Below, piece by piece: positions 43,912 through 55,300 of a stretch of DNA of 64,000 bases. Below the pieces are notes generated by a model that was given only the letters and a program-made list of their open reading frames with translations, was not told where the DNA came from and searched no databases. The translations under genes and the position numbers were made by a program. Where the stretch lies: positions 1,798,001 to 1,862,000 of the forward strand of contig NC_135124.1 in NCBI RefSeq assembly GCF_050908995.1, written 5' to 3'. This DNA is from Andrena cerasifolii (lineage: Eukaryota; Arthropoda; Insecta; Hymenoptera; Andrenidae). Numbering within the stretch: position 1 is the first letter of the stretch; every line of letters begins with the position of its first letter.

Positions 43912-44790
43912 CAAAATAGGGATATTCTTCGGAATGGGCCCAGTGGCCGATCGACACGAGGTTTAAGGGGAGGGGGTGTGGACCCTATATCTGAAATTAT
44001 ATACTGAATTCCACTTAAGAGTAGACTCGTTCCGCGCAACGATAACTCTGAGGAAGCTGTTGATTGGTAGAAAACTGACAGAGAAAGCGCTACAACCAAT
44101 CACGTGCGTAGGCAGTAGTGGGAACTGTGCAGACCAGTTGCAAATCAGTGGGGGGCGTGGGTGTACTCTTATATAGAATAGTACATCGCATCGGGTATTT
44201 ATTAGTTTCCGAATTATTAAAAAAAAATTATTGTTAAATTTTTTACAACATATATTTCTGGACTGCATACACATAGCCCTAACGGGGGTCCCTCCTGCCC
44301 CCCCCCCCTCACCAACCTGTTCTACAGACAGCTGGATGCGCCCCCCTTATCTCCGTGTGCCCTTCAGGTGTCTAAAAGACATTCGCATTTAGCTAAAATT
44401 CAAAGCCAATTTTCTCGAAAACGAAACCCTGTATTAAAAAATTGTATTCTATATTTTCGTCTTATTTTGGCCTGTAGAATCACCCCTTGGAGTATTGACT
44501 ATCAGTAGAGTAATAGGTATCCACCCTGTATAATCGGATGGATCGCATCCGCTAGTTTCTGGTTCAAATCTCCACGCACCCCCCTTACTGCTCTAGCCCC
44601 AACCAATACTAATATCCGGAACAAATTGGAAAGTGGAATGCGTTCTGCCGAAATAAGTCAACAAAAATATTAAAAGTTTTTTATTAACATCTCGGAAACT
44701 AATAAATTCCCGAAGCAACAATTTCAGATTAGGGTCCACAAACCCCCTCCCCTCAAACCTCGTGCCGATCGACCAATGGGGCCATTCGAA
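43912..44790. repeat. Dispersed repeats including copy 2 of the ~600 bp family
   Basis: 43915-43975 repeats 'gggccc.atggccgatcgac..gaggtttaa' seen at 35737-35775. 44090-44180 is a copy of 15530-15628. 44220-44790 is the inverted partner of 35790-36395, with arms at 44205-44225 / 44690-44720. A B-box-like GGTTCAAATCTCC lies at 44562. No gene. Confidence 0.5.
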
Positions 44791-45338
44791 AGTAGTACAG
44801 CCCAAAATAGTACCGGTTTTAAATGTCTGCTTACAAATATCTTGAAAATTGTAATAAAATAGGAAAACCGAAAACATTACCAGTAAATATACGTAAATAT
44901 AGCGGTACCTTCGTATTTCGGTTTCTACAAGGGTTACCTACGAAGATACTACCGAAAATACAGGTATTTTATGTTTCGGTAGAACGCCCTGCACAAGGGT
45001 CGCCTTTTTACACCATTATTTAATGATGAATGACCTTTTTCTATATGACGTTGAAATTGTTTAAACATCTACAATTCTACCAGGGATAAAAAGTATAGCA
45101 TACCATTTAAAAAAATAGAGGTAATCTTGAAATCTGCGAAACACCCTCACCCACAAAAATTTATTTTACCGTCACGTTATGGCCCCCACAGTGCCGTATA
45201 ACTTCTATAAATAAAGTTTCTTCACATCTCTAAGAATAACGGAGATATTCCAGGTGGTCAAAATTATTGTCCCACCCTGTATAGAGAAAAAATCTATCAT
45301 CACCGACTCCTAATTTCCAATATGAAATAAAGTTTGTG
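44791..45338. other. Repeat fragments, no gene
   Basis: 44810-44970 carries CCGAAAA/TTTCGGT motifs of the ACCGGTAT cluster type. 45250-45285 ends 'attgtcccaccctgtata', a lone Tc1/mariner-type tip. No gene. Confidence 0.35.
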
Positions 45339-45535
45339 CTGTCGTTTACAGAAAACGAAGAACCCGAACACTAAACGTGGCAAGGGGGCTATTTTGCTCA
45401 CATTGTCCGACGCGACAACATCGACGAATACAATGTAAACGAACGGGACTCAAGCGGTGAGACCCAATGCGGGCAAAGTAGCCCCCTTGCGCTCCGCTGA
45501 GCATCCGGGTTCCTTATTTTCTACAAACGACAGTA
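45339..45535. mobile_element. ~197 bp MITE
   Basis: GCTGTCGTTTACAGAAAACG (left) and inverted ACTGTCGTTTGTAGAAAATA (right), with the pairing continuing 'ggaacccg' and 'caagggggcta'. Middle sequence resembles 21157-21250. Confidence 0.65.
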
Positions 45536-46265
45536 GAGAAATCATATAATTTAAGTAACAGAGATTAATTTCTATCATTTCGAGTTTTGTTTACTATGAT
45601 TAAGCATCGCGGAAATTAGAAATAATTGGTAATTGTGCATACAATAATAAAGTGCTTAAAATATGTTGTCAACATCATCATTCTGAACAAATTTTCCCTA
45701 CACGTGTTATGGCCGCTCGGGCTCCGTTTCCGAGAAATTCGCAAAAATATTATTAAATTCTTGTTTTGATTTTAAATTTGAGTTAGTTATGGGTTAGGTT
45801 TGAGTTATGTCAAGATCATTCACCGTAACCATGCGACCAAATAAATCAATTTATACCAACGCGCCTAAGACATCTGACTCACCCGGACCCCCTTTCCTCC
45901 ACCTACCACGAAAAAGAAAAGGGAGAAACGAAACTCACAAAAATCCTTCTAGGAGGGCAAAGCAGATTCGGGAGGAGACGGGATAAGGTTAGATAAGCTC
46001 TGTAGTACAAGAGATTGGGTGGTAACAACGATAAGAGAAAAAGATAAAAAGGGAGGGGGCAGGGAACAGGAAACAAATTTACCACAACCAAAATAGGGAG
46101 AGATACCGCCGTTAAAGGGAGGGGGGAACCAGGAGACGAAAGTAGGAAGAAAGGACTGGGAGGGAAGAAGCCAAACCGCACACGGAACGACGTAGGTACA
46201 CGCAAAAGATAAGTACATCTCAGACGTATTAACACTAACGGGAGGCCTACTCGTCTCCTTTCAGG

Positions 46266-48090
46266 TCATGGCACTGAAAGTGGCGCAGATCAACCTGCAC
46301 CACTGTCAGGCGGCGACGGCGACTCTGCCTCAACTAATAAAATAGGAGCCCTGGCTCGCACACCGGAGAGTCAAGAAAATTAGCGATAGCAGGCTTCATG
46401 GACATCGAGGGGGCCTTCAACATGACACCCACCAGAGTAATACAGGGAACCATGCGACGCTTCAAAGTAGAGGAGTCCCTACAGAGACGGATAATCCGCA
46501 TGCTGACGTCGAGAACGCTGCTAGCCAGCAAGAGCTCCACAACAGAGGCAGGCACGGTAAACAGAGGTTGCCCCCGGGGGAATCCTGTCACCACTAATGT
46601 GGTGTATGGCGGTCGACAGCCTGATCTCCAGGTTGGAGGAAAGCGGGGTGAAGGCGTTGGCATACGCGGACGACGTCACGTTCCTAGCCATAGGCGAGGA
46701 CGGGACACTGAAAGCAGACAAGACAGCGGCTCGGAAAGCGCTGCAGGCAGTGGAAGCCTGGTGCGACGAGAACGTGCTGTCGGTAAACCCGACAAAAATG
46801 AAGATGATGCTGCTCACAAGAAGAACGCACAGGCGCACGATAAGGGACATCAAATACAAGGAACAAGCCCTTGTATTCCCCAGGGAGGTAAAGTACCTAG
46901 GGGTCACCTTCACGGACACGCTAAAATGGACCATACACATCACGAGGCATCTAGAAAAAGCCAGAAATAACATGAATATGCTGTGTAGAGTGGTTAGATC
47001 AACGTGGAGACTCAGCCCGATGGTGGTGAAGTGGATCTATGAGGCCGTCATAGTACCAAGGATCACTTTCGGGGCGGTAGTCTGGTGGACCACAACGGAC
47101 ATGACCACGATCAAAAACAAACTGGACTCGTTACAGGGGGGAGCCCTGCGACGAGTCCTGGGAGCCTTCAGAACCACACGGGTGAAGGGCAATGGAGGTT
47201 CTCACAGGATCTAAAAATCAAAGAAGTGGCGCTGAACACAGCGCATCGGCTAAAAAGCTGGGGACACTGGACCGAGATGGACAATAACGAGACACCCTAT
47301 AATGTAAGACTACACCACAACGGAATCACGGACTACGTGGGGAACGACACCACCAGGACACTGTTCGGTATGCCCCAGGACCTGAACGTAGTTGAGTTTT
47401 CATTCAACAAACGCTACAAGATGGACATACCGGGCAGGGAAGCCTTGGAAGGAGACAACAGACCGTACGACAGGAACCGAGACATGGTGTTTTACTCGGA
47501 CAGGTCGAGAAAGAACGGGCTCACAGGAGCCACATGGACCAGCACCCTGGACGCAGCGAGCTTTGCCGTCATGAGGCTGGGCGAATAGGCCACAGTTTTC
47601 CAAGGAGAGATATGCGGCATAATGGAGTGCGCCGCCAGACTGACCGAGCTGGAGACCAGAGGCAAGTCCATAGTAATATGCAGCGACAATCAGGCGGCCC
47701 TGAAGGCACTACTTAAGGCCGATTCGAAATCCAGGCTGGTTAGCATGTGTAGGGACAGGCTAAACGCGTTAACCGACCTGGGAAACGGGGTAAGGCTGGT
47801 ATGGGTACCCGGACACTAAGGAATACAGGAGAACAAGATGGCCGACGAACTGGCAAACCTCGGCTCAGAAGAAATGCCGACGGACACGGATCCGGAGACA
47901 CCGCTTGCCGAGGCCACGTTCAAGGACAACGTGAGGAAATGGAAGGCGGCAGCCTCGAAGAGGAAGTGGCAGGAAGAACTAGGCTGCAAACAAACCAACT
48001 ACCGGGACATACGAGCCTGAACTTCCAGAAGATCCGGAAAGCACCCTCGGAGACGTGCACCTTCTGTCTGGAGAAGAAACTGGCTTAGGT
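46266..48090 (+). pseudogene. LINE ORF2: endonuclease start, RT, RNase H
   Basis: ATG at 46266 begins MALKVAQINLHHCQAATATL, the first residues of a LINE apurinic endonuclease, but after ~25 residues it jumps to RT sequence (FMDIEGAFN), so most of the endonuclease is deleted. RT follows with GCPRG and, after a one-base frameshift near 46575, LAYADDVTFLAIGEDG, the catalytic YADD. 47490-48020 is RNase H: VFYSDRSRKNGLTGATWTST, IVICSDNQAALKALL and WVPGH..GIQENKMADELAN. Several stops (TAG 47586, TAA 47817) kill it. The RNase H points to the I/R1-like LINE groups. Confidence 0.85.
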
Positions 48091-48894
48091 TAAACAAAGC
48101 CAACGAAAGGGAGAACATCGTCCGTCGTGTCTAGACTCATATGTACACACACACAAAGTCACTAGGAGGGCTAGAGATATCGCGCCCGCCGATCCACGAC
48201 CAACAACGAGACCGTCGGACAGCTGCGCGTGATCATTCTCTGCTTCGTTTGTGCGGATGGCGATACCCCCGCAGATGCCCACTGAGAGGGGCGAGTCAGG
48301 GGCCCCTGTCCGGAACAAAGTGCCAAGGAGTGGCGATGCTTCTCTCTCGCGGAAAAATTGCGAGAAGACAGCGGGCGAACAAGCAAAACTAAGAAAATAA
48401 AACAACTCAAATTAGGAAAATAAATCGTGCGACCAAAAGAGGAAATGCGCGAATCGCCCGATGGAATCGTGCACGAACCATCGAGATAAACCACTGACGC
48501 AAGCACGCCGCCAGAACAATGGCAACAGAACAAGGATAGACGCCAACCGACGGTCGACAGACCCAAACACCAACTACCTCTTCCTATCACCCAACACAGA
48601 CAGGAAGCAGAAGCAAGGACAACCAAGCTCCGCCCCCCGTGCCACCAACGGCGGACACAACGCCAGTCTCAAGCGACGACCCCCCCCCCCCCCCCCGAAA
48701 CATAGGGGGACCCGGGCACACGGAAACACACAACAGACACACACGGTGTCAAGAACAGTTGACCGCTCGCCCAAAATTGGAGCAACGTGTTCAACCACCC
48801 TGAACAGATTGAGCCATGGAGGGTGGCTCCGTGCGACCGAATCAGATTCCTAGGCCCTACGATCGCCCTGGCGGATCTACGGCAGCTCGATTGT

Positions 48895-48895
<1 letters not shown>

Positions 48896-48946
<51 letters not shown>

Positions 48947-48948
48947 CA
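48896..48948. repeat. (CA)n microsatellite
   Basis: About 26 CA units with one CG interruption in the LINE's downstream region. Confidence 0.95.
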
Positions 48949-50843
48949 AAATATTCAACAGACCCGCCCACTACCCATTGCGCGATAGATCACTCACATC
49001 TAAACGTGCAAAACAATGATTGACCAGCCTGGGCACCTCCACCCACACGCCTACCCCCCTCTCCACCCCAGAGTTACAGGGCTAAAGGAAGAAGGAAATA
49101 CACCAGAGCGCACGCAGGCAACACCAACGCAGCAGCGGTGGCCCTCCGAGGAAACACCCTCCTCGTCATACGGGAGGACATAATCACGCAGAACGGCACA
49201 AAGGGCGCTTGGCGCCAACGAAATCACCACTCGCCCCGACCCCGCCCCCCCCCCTCCGGCGGACCAGCGGCGAACTCAGACACGGGGCACTCGTAAGGGG
49301 CCAGGATGGGTCACCACGGCGATCAACCATCAACACCAGTGACCTGTCGGGTCATCACCAGAAAACTACGAAAACAGACCTAAAATTAAACTAGGGTCCT
49401 ACTAAACCCAGACCCACGGTGACCTGGTCAATCACCACAAAGGCAACACCCCGCTAAGCGGCAAGCCCAACATTCAAGAATCAACAGTCGTATCTCAAAC
49501 AATAAATAAACCTAATTTCGCGTTTGATCCCACCGGGCAACAGTTGAAAACAGGGGAAGAGGCAAACGCCCTAACCCGAACCGGCACGAGGGGGAAGGGG
49601 GATAACAGAGAACCAGGTAGACTCACCGACGCATCGCAGTAACGCCGAGATCAAGCAACACGCAACTCGTGAATACAGGAACGGAGAGAAGGGGGCAATA
49701 GAACCGCGGACACCGACGTGTACGCGACCGCAAACTACGACACGGAATTTAGGATGGCACATAGGTCATAGGCGCGACAAGCTATAGGAGGGGAGAGGAA
49801 CAATGGAATTTCCCAGAGTAACCGGCCGAGACAAGGACCACGATGAAATTGATATTGTACAGCAATTTCGATAAAGTCGGAGGCACCTATCGAGACGCCC
49901 GATCTGGATCAAAAACCACGTTGAAGCTCGGTGCCCACTATACAGGATCTCAACGAAGTCGGCGGGACCGCTCAGCAGGCTTAACCATGGAGGTAGTCAA
50001 ATACTAGAGGGCGGGGGGTGGTATGAAGGGGAGGAGCAAAGTCTTTCCCGTTCCCCGGATCAAAGCCCTACGTGGACGCGATGATCAGTGTCCGCTGAAC
50101 CAAGCTCGACACTAGGGTAGAAAAGGATAAAGATCAATAAACGAGAGGGGATTTCTCGACCTCAGGGTCGAATCAAAAACCGCCCCGAACCCAGGATTCT
50201 GGCGATGGAACCCGGGCAAAAAGGGGCCCCTTTCGGTAGAAGAACGTAGAACCAAAATCGCCGCGAAATAGTAGGGAAGGGAAGCGCACCAGCACGGAGC
50301 AAACACCCCTCGTACCGAACCGCTCAAACAACGCGCCCCACCACCGCAAACTTTTAAGACCTCGTCAAACACACACACACACTTGGGGAACCTAGACTGG
50401 GTAACGGCTCCGGAATATCCGAATCCTAGATTAAACTCGACGATCAGGACCTATCACGGTCACGCCCGAAGACCGACGGGCACCTAAGAGATATCGACTG
50501 AAATACGCGCGCGGAAGGAATACAGCCTACACTGTACCACTGCTCGAGAGACATGCTTTGCCTCTGTTTTCGAAGTTAGGCTAGGTCGGCACGTTCTCCA
50601 TGATGAAAGCGGAGCCCCACTACGTAGGAACGAGGCAATCCTTCATACGGCCAACAAATAGGTAGTCCGGAGTCACAGAAAAAGTTGGGTCCGAAAGTGG
50701 GGTAAACTGCCCCGGTTGGGTTATGGAGGTTCCCCCTCGGGGGTGTAGCGAGTCCGTTAGGACATGCCCCTTCCTTTGTGGCCTCTGAAGTCATCACGCC
50801 ACCCCGCCAACTCGGTAAACTAAACTAAACTAGGTTTGAGTTA

Positions 50844-50930
50844 AATGTGCTTCTAGCCAACTGAGGCTCGGTGGCGCTACCGGGCTGTCCACACCCGCTC
50901 TAACTGCTAACTTACTAACTAACTGTAACT
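50844..50930. mobile_element. Short tailed insertion beside the LINE (SINE-like?)
   Basis: An 87 bp segment lies between the second and third copies of AGGTTTGAGTTA (50832-50843, 50931-50942). It ends in a TAAC-rich tail (ctaactgctaacttactaac). Layout fits a second retroposed insertion at the same target. Its body ('ctgaggctcggtggcgctac') was not identified. Confidence 0.4.
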
Positions 50931-50942
50931 AGGTTTGAGTTA

Positions 50943-51383
50943 GATTTAGTATAGAAAATATAACTGCACTTCATATTAAACATTATACTCAATTATTATT
51001 GACAAAAATCAGAAAAATGAAATATCTCGTCTGTGGCTGTTCACAAACGGCACGTGTCGCGGGATTGTAATATGACATACATCTATAATCTTTATTACAT
51101 TATGAGTAAATATTTTGATGTTTATTCAGAATCAGGTACACCTGTTGATCGTTTCCGATACCTCGAAAACGATCAACACATGTATACGTGATTCCGAATA
51201 AATGCCAAACTATTTTTATGAATATCTCAAAAACTAAGGCCGAGCGGCGGTTATGTGTACAGGAAACAGTTGTTCAGAATATTGAGTTTTACAACATATT
51301 TCAGTTTCATCACAATCAGTGCGATGTACCCTTTTTTATGCACAATTACCGAATAATTTGACAAAAATAAAGTTTCTTTGTAC
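50943..51383 (-). other. Downstream of RUSC-like gene: possible 3' UTR
   Basis: If translation ends at 51384, this is the 3' UTR side. Minus-strand AATAAA signals occur at 51126-51121 and 51096-51091. A ~36 bp-armed hairpin (TTTATTCAGAATCAGGTACA and inverse, 51121-51202) overlaps the first signal. No coding sequence, and no SH3-like exon, was seen. Confidence 0.35.
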
Positions 51384-52313
51384 TTACTTAAGGGGTCTTT
51401 TTGACGTAGGATTTCTGGTAGTAGTGGTGGTGGTAGTAGTAGTTGGTCGTGGTAAGGATGTAGATGCTGCTCGTCTTTGTGGAGACACTAAATTCTTATC
51501 TTTAGACATAACTCCATAAGATTTGTAAGGTAAGGAGCTAGGTCGTGTTAAATGAGTTCTTGTTCCTACATTTTCCTGATCAACTCTACTTGTACGTTTT
51601 GTTACTTCTTTGCTCCTTAGTTCTACAGGTTTTTTTGGTACACTTTTTGTTGTCGAAAGAGTAGCAGGTTTCTTTAAGGATGGGATTCCTGAGACAGGAG
51701 ATTTCGTATTTTTAGCAGCTCCTGATGTAGTATTCAACTGTTTTACTGGCGAAGCAAGAAGCCTAGGTATTTTAGACTTTCCTAAGCTTGTAGGTGTTCG
51801 CGTAGGTGATAAAGGTGACGACATTACTGGTTGATTCTTTGTATCTTCTTTTCCTACCATTAACTCCCATTTTTCTTGGAGTTTTCTAAATTTCGCTTCT
51901 CCAGACATATTGTCTTCATCATCCGTCTTGTTATCAGCACCTTGAGATTTTGTAGATACAGGATGCTTATTCGACGCTCTGTTCAGTGGCGAATGTTCTA
52001 AACTATCGGTATAATCTTCAGAATCTTCGGAAGTTAGTTTATCCAGAGCCCGGAATACTTTCGAACATATAGGATTACTTAAACTTTTCTTTACAGTTTC
52101 CATGTCTGGCTTATGTGCACTGCTAGATTTATCGTCATAATTGGCATAAGCAACGCAGGATTTTGGGCGTATTTTTCGGGGACTAGAAATCATTGCACAA
52201 GCGTCCGTTTTATCAAAATGATGTTCTTTTAGAGAACCATCACAGTTTCTAAAGTTCACAGGCTGTAAAATGTCATTATAACGTACCATTATTTTAATCG
52301 CCATAATATAAAC
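51384..52313 (-). CDS. RUSC2-like: RUSC-like exon 10 (last visible)
   Basis: Acceptor TTTCTTGTTAAAG|GTTTAT, phase 0, after a 55 bp intron. It encodes VYIMAIKIMVRYNDILQPVN, then a Ser/Pro/Lys/Thr-rich low-complexity tail (LSNPICSKVFRALDKLTSED; FRKLQEKWELMVGKED; a Thr run) ending RNPTSKRPLK*. The stop TAA (51386-51384) lies inside AA|GTAAGTAC. If that donor is used, the exon ends at 51388 in phase 2 and the protein continues. Confidence 0.8.
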   Translation of the reverse strand, partial: VYIMAIKIMVRYNDILQPVNFRNCDGSLKEHHFDKTDACAMISSPRKIRPKSCVAYANYDDKSSSAHKPDMETVKKSLSNPICSKVFRALDKLTSEDSEDYTDSLEHSPLNRASNKHPVSTKSQGADNKTDDEDNMSGEAKFRKLQEKWELMVGKEDTKNQPVMSSPLSPTRTPTSLGKSKIPRLLASPVKQLNTTSGAAKNTKSPVSGIPSLKKPATLSTTKSVPKKPVELRSKEVTKRTSRVDQENVGTRTHLTRPSSLPYKSYGVMSKDKNLVSPQRRAASTSLPRPTTTTTTTTTRNPTSKRPLK

Positions 52314-55300
52314 CTTTAACAAGAAACAAAATGTGAAATTATATTTAAAGTTTGTAACACATACTCACATTTATGTTATGGTTATTTAAATTCCCAAAAC
52401 TATTATGAAGCTGACGATACTGATATAAAAGATCAAGCTGAAATGGGCAAAATGCGAGAGGATTTAGAATGTACAGGAGAGCATCAACAACTTCTCGCGC
52501 ATTTGCATTGCCTAATGCGGCCACAAATAAACTGTTATTGTTATAATGTTTCCTTAGAATGGATTCCCTTGTACACAAATATGCAAACCATGCATCTAAA
52601 GCTCTTAAACTGAAGAAATGGAAAATTCAATTATGAAGTAACCATAATATACGTTATCACATATTGTATATCATAATATTCACATTAACTTACTTTAACA
52701 AACCAAATACAAATGCGTGAAATTTCAGCATTCCTTCTGTAATGACATCTTCACCGTTAATTTTTTGTACTAATTCGTTCAACGTTTTAGTCAGTGGACC
52801 TTGTTGAGAAGATGCTTCAACCACTTGCCAAACACTATTTGTTATTGGTCCAAATGTAGAATGTAGGTGTGGTTTTAATCCATCCGACATAATGGCATAC
52901 AAAGCAGGGCATAGACTGCTAAGACAAATTTGAGCACATTCATTTTTATGATTGTAATTCTGTCTACTATGCATAGATACACCATTCCAATATTTTAACA
53001 ATAAATCGACTGCTTTGTTTGCAGACAATATCATCTCTGAAAATATATTTACGAACGTTAACAGCTTATTAATACAATTATTTTAAATATGTAAAAAAAA
53101 ATGTAATATAAATAGAATTTACTTTTCTTTTCATCTAAATCTAGTGGTTTATTTTCAGGATTCGTATCTCTTCTTTCTTCCTTAAGTGTACAATCTTTGT
53201 TTTGCTCGCTTGTAACTGCATTCAAGTTATTGATCTACAATGGATAAATTGTGTAATATGTAATTTGATATATTTATATTTATATATACACAGTGTGTCC
53301 CATTTTAATCTCCCCGGGTAAATATCTTGAAAAATATGTATGGACTAGCTTAAAGTTCTCGGCGTTATCCGGGTTAGATATCTGTTTTCAGTGAAGGAAA
53401 GGGATCTTTTAAAAAGATTTCTTAGCGAACACCTAGGGGCTAAGAGAAATCTACCTACCTTCCCTGTTCATAGTGGTTCCAAAAAAATCGTGATGAGTCA
53501 GTGTGAGTGCGAGTAAGTGAGTGAGTGAGTGCGGAAGTCAGTGATATTTGGATTTTTTATATATATATAAAGATTATTTTAAAAAAATAAACCCCCTGAA
53601 AACTCTGTCTTGCCAAGACGAAAGTTATGCAACACACTTGTAAGTACAGTTAATATTTATTGAGAAAACGCATTTCAAAGTAAGCAATTTCAAATTTATA
53701 TAATAGTACAGAAGATAGTATAGAGACTATACAATAAATAGATATATGTAGATGATACGGAAAAATGGTTCAGGCGGAAGTTGTATAAATCGAGGAGGCC
53801 ATATCATGCTGGTATTTGTTTGACCTGATGATCATATTGAAAACCCCTGTGAATATCACATTTAAATTTTGAAATGGGAACCTGTATTTCTTATTTCATA
53901 TTCTTGTAGCTTATATCGAAATGTTTTCAAAACACTACCTAAGTACCTGTGCCTTTCGCACAAACCACTACCGAGATACGAACTTCCAAAGTTGAGATGC
54001 AGCCAGGGATGCCAGGAATGTTCCTGACACACAAATTGCCAATGGAAGGGGAACCATCCTTGGCGTCGATTCATTTTAAGCCAACACCTAGCTTGGCGTC
54101 GATTGGTTTGACGTTACGGCATCATTAGGCGGATGCGTGGCATATTCCCCATCCATTACGGAGACACTCGGGTGAACTATTCCCTAGCACCGCTGTTGAC
54201 ATGCCACCAGCATTAGTGGTACCTGATGTGCACCACAGAGAGGTGTAACGTCTTACTTACTTAGCTTTTGCAATTCGTACGACTGGGAACAGAATGCGAA
54301 GATTTTAGACACATGTATTTACGGGTAACCCTACTGCCGGTGGCATGTCAACTTTGGAAGTTCATATCTCGGTAGTGTTTTGTGCGAAAGACACAGGTAG
54401 GCAGTGTTTTGACACATTTCGATGTTAGCTACAAGAATGTGAAATAAAAAATGCAGGCTCCCATATTAAAATTTTAACGTGACACTCACGGGGCTTTTGA
54501 ATGTCATCGCAAGGTCAAACAAATACAAGCATGATATGTCCCCCTTGATTCCTACAACTTTCGCCTGAACCATTTTTCCGTATCATTCATATTTTTCGAG
54601 ATATTTATCTGGGGAAATAAAACCCTCTAGTGCATAGATTTTTAATTCAGTTGGAAAAAATAGACTACTCTTATTAGGGGATGAAAAGGCCGAATCCGAT
54701 GTCTGTTTTCAATTTGGAGGATAATAATAATAATAATAATAATAATTTTCGCAGCGTGCGTCGCTCAAAAATGTCAAATCGAAACGTCAGATTGACATGT
54801 TTCTTAGACCAATATGTGCGCTGTGGCACCTGGGACCCGAACCGCCGTGTAACCCTAACCCTTACCCGGTTAACCAAGGAAGGTTTCTGTAACCCATACT
54901 AACCGCGAGGGAACGGTTCTTAAATTCTAGAAAGAACCGAAGTAACCGGGTTAACCCGCTGCGAGCGGGTTACTATTAAAATAAGACAGTCTAGCCTAGA
55001 CTAGACAGTCACGTGACGCAAGTCAGTGATATGTGAATCTACAGGCAATACATATTTAGATCAAATGAATACACAAAGTTTAAAATATACTAGTATCCAT
55101 GCAGGATTGATTAATTTTAGAGGGTTGTTAGAAACGGAATTTATACCTTGTTTCTTAAACTTCAAGAATTCCTCAGCACCCATATCTTTTAGCATAAATA
55201 TCTTCTACAGCATTGTACACGTTTCACCTTATAGCTTCCATTGTTTAATACTTTCTAGCATTCGAATATTTTCGACACCTAAGCCTTAGATCAATAGGCA

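Larger units (their letters stand above)
45808..50831 (+). mobile_element. RNase H-bearing LINE insertion (~5 kb)
   Basis: Flanked by a 12 bp direct repeat AGGTTTGAGTTA (45796-45807; 50832-50843). The 3' tail before the right copy is (AAACT)n-like, as in I/R1-group LINEs. It contains a broken ORF2 (46266-48090) and about 2.7 kb of GC-rich downstream sequence with no recognised gene, including a CA microsatellite, poly-C runs and scattered chance frames. ORF1 is not recognisable. Confidence 0.6.

Noticed and set aside
48461..48853. Open frames around the poly-C and CA tracts
   Set aside because: Simple-sequence translation products (His-Thr runs, Gly/Pro runs) in LINE downstream sequence.
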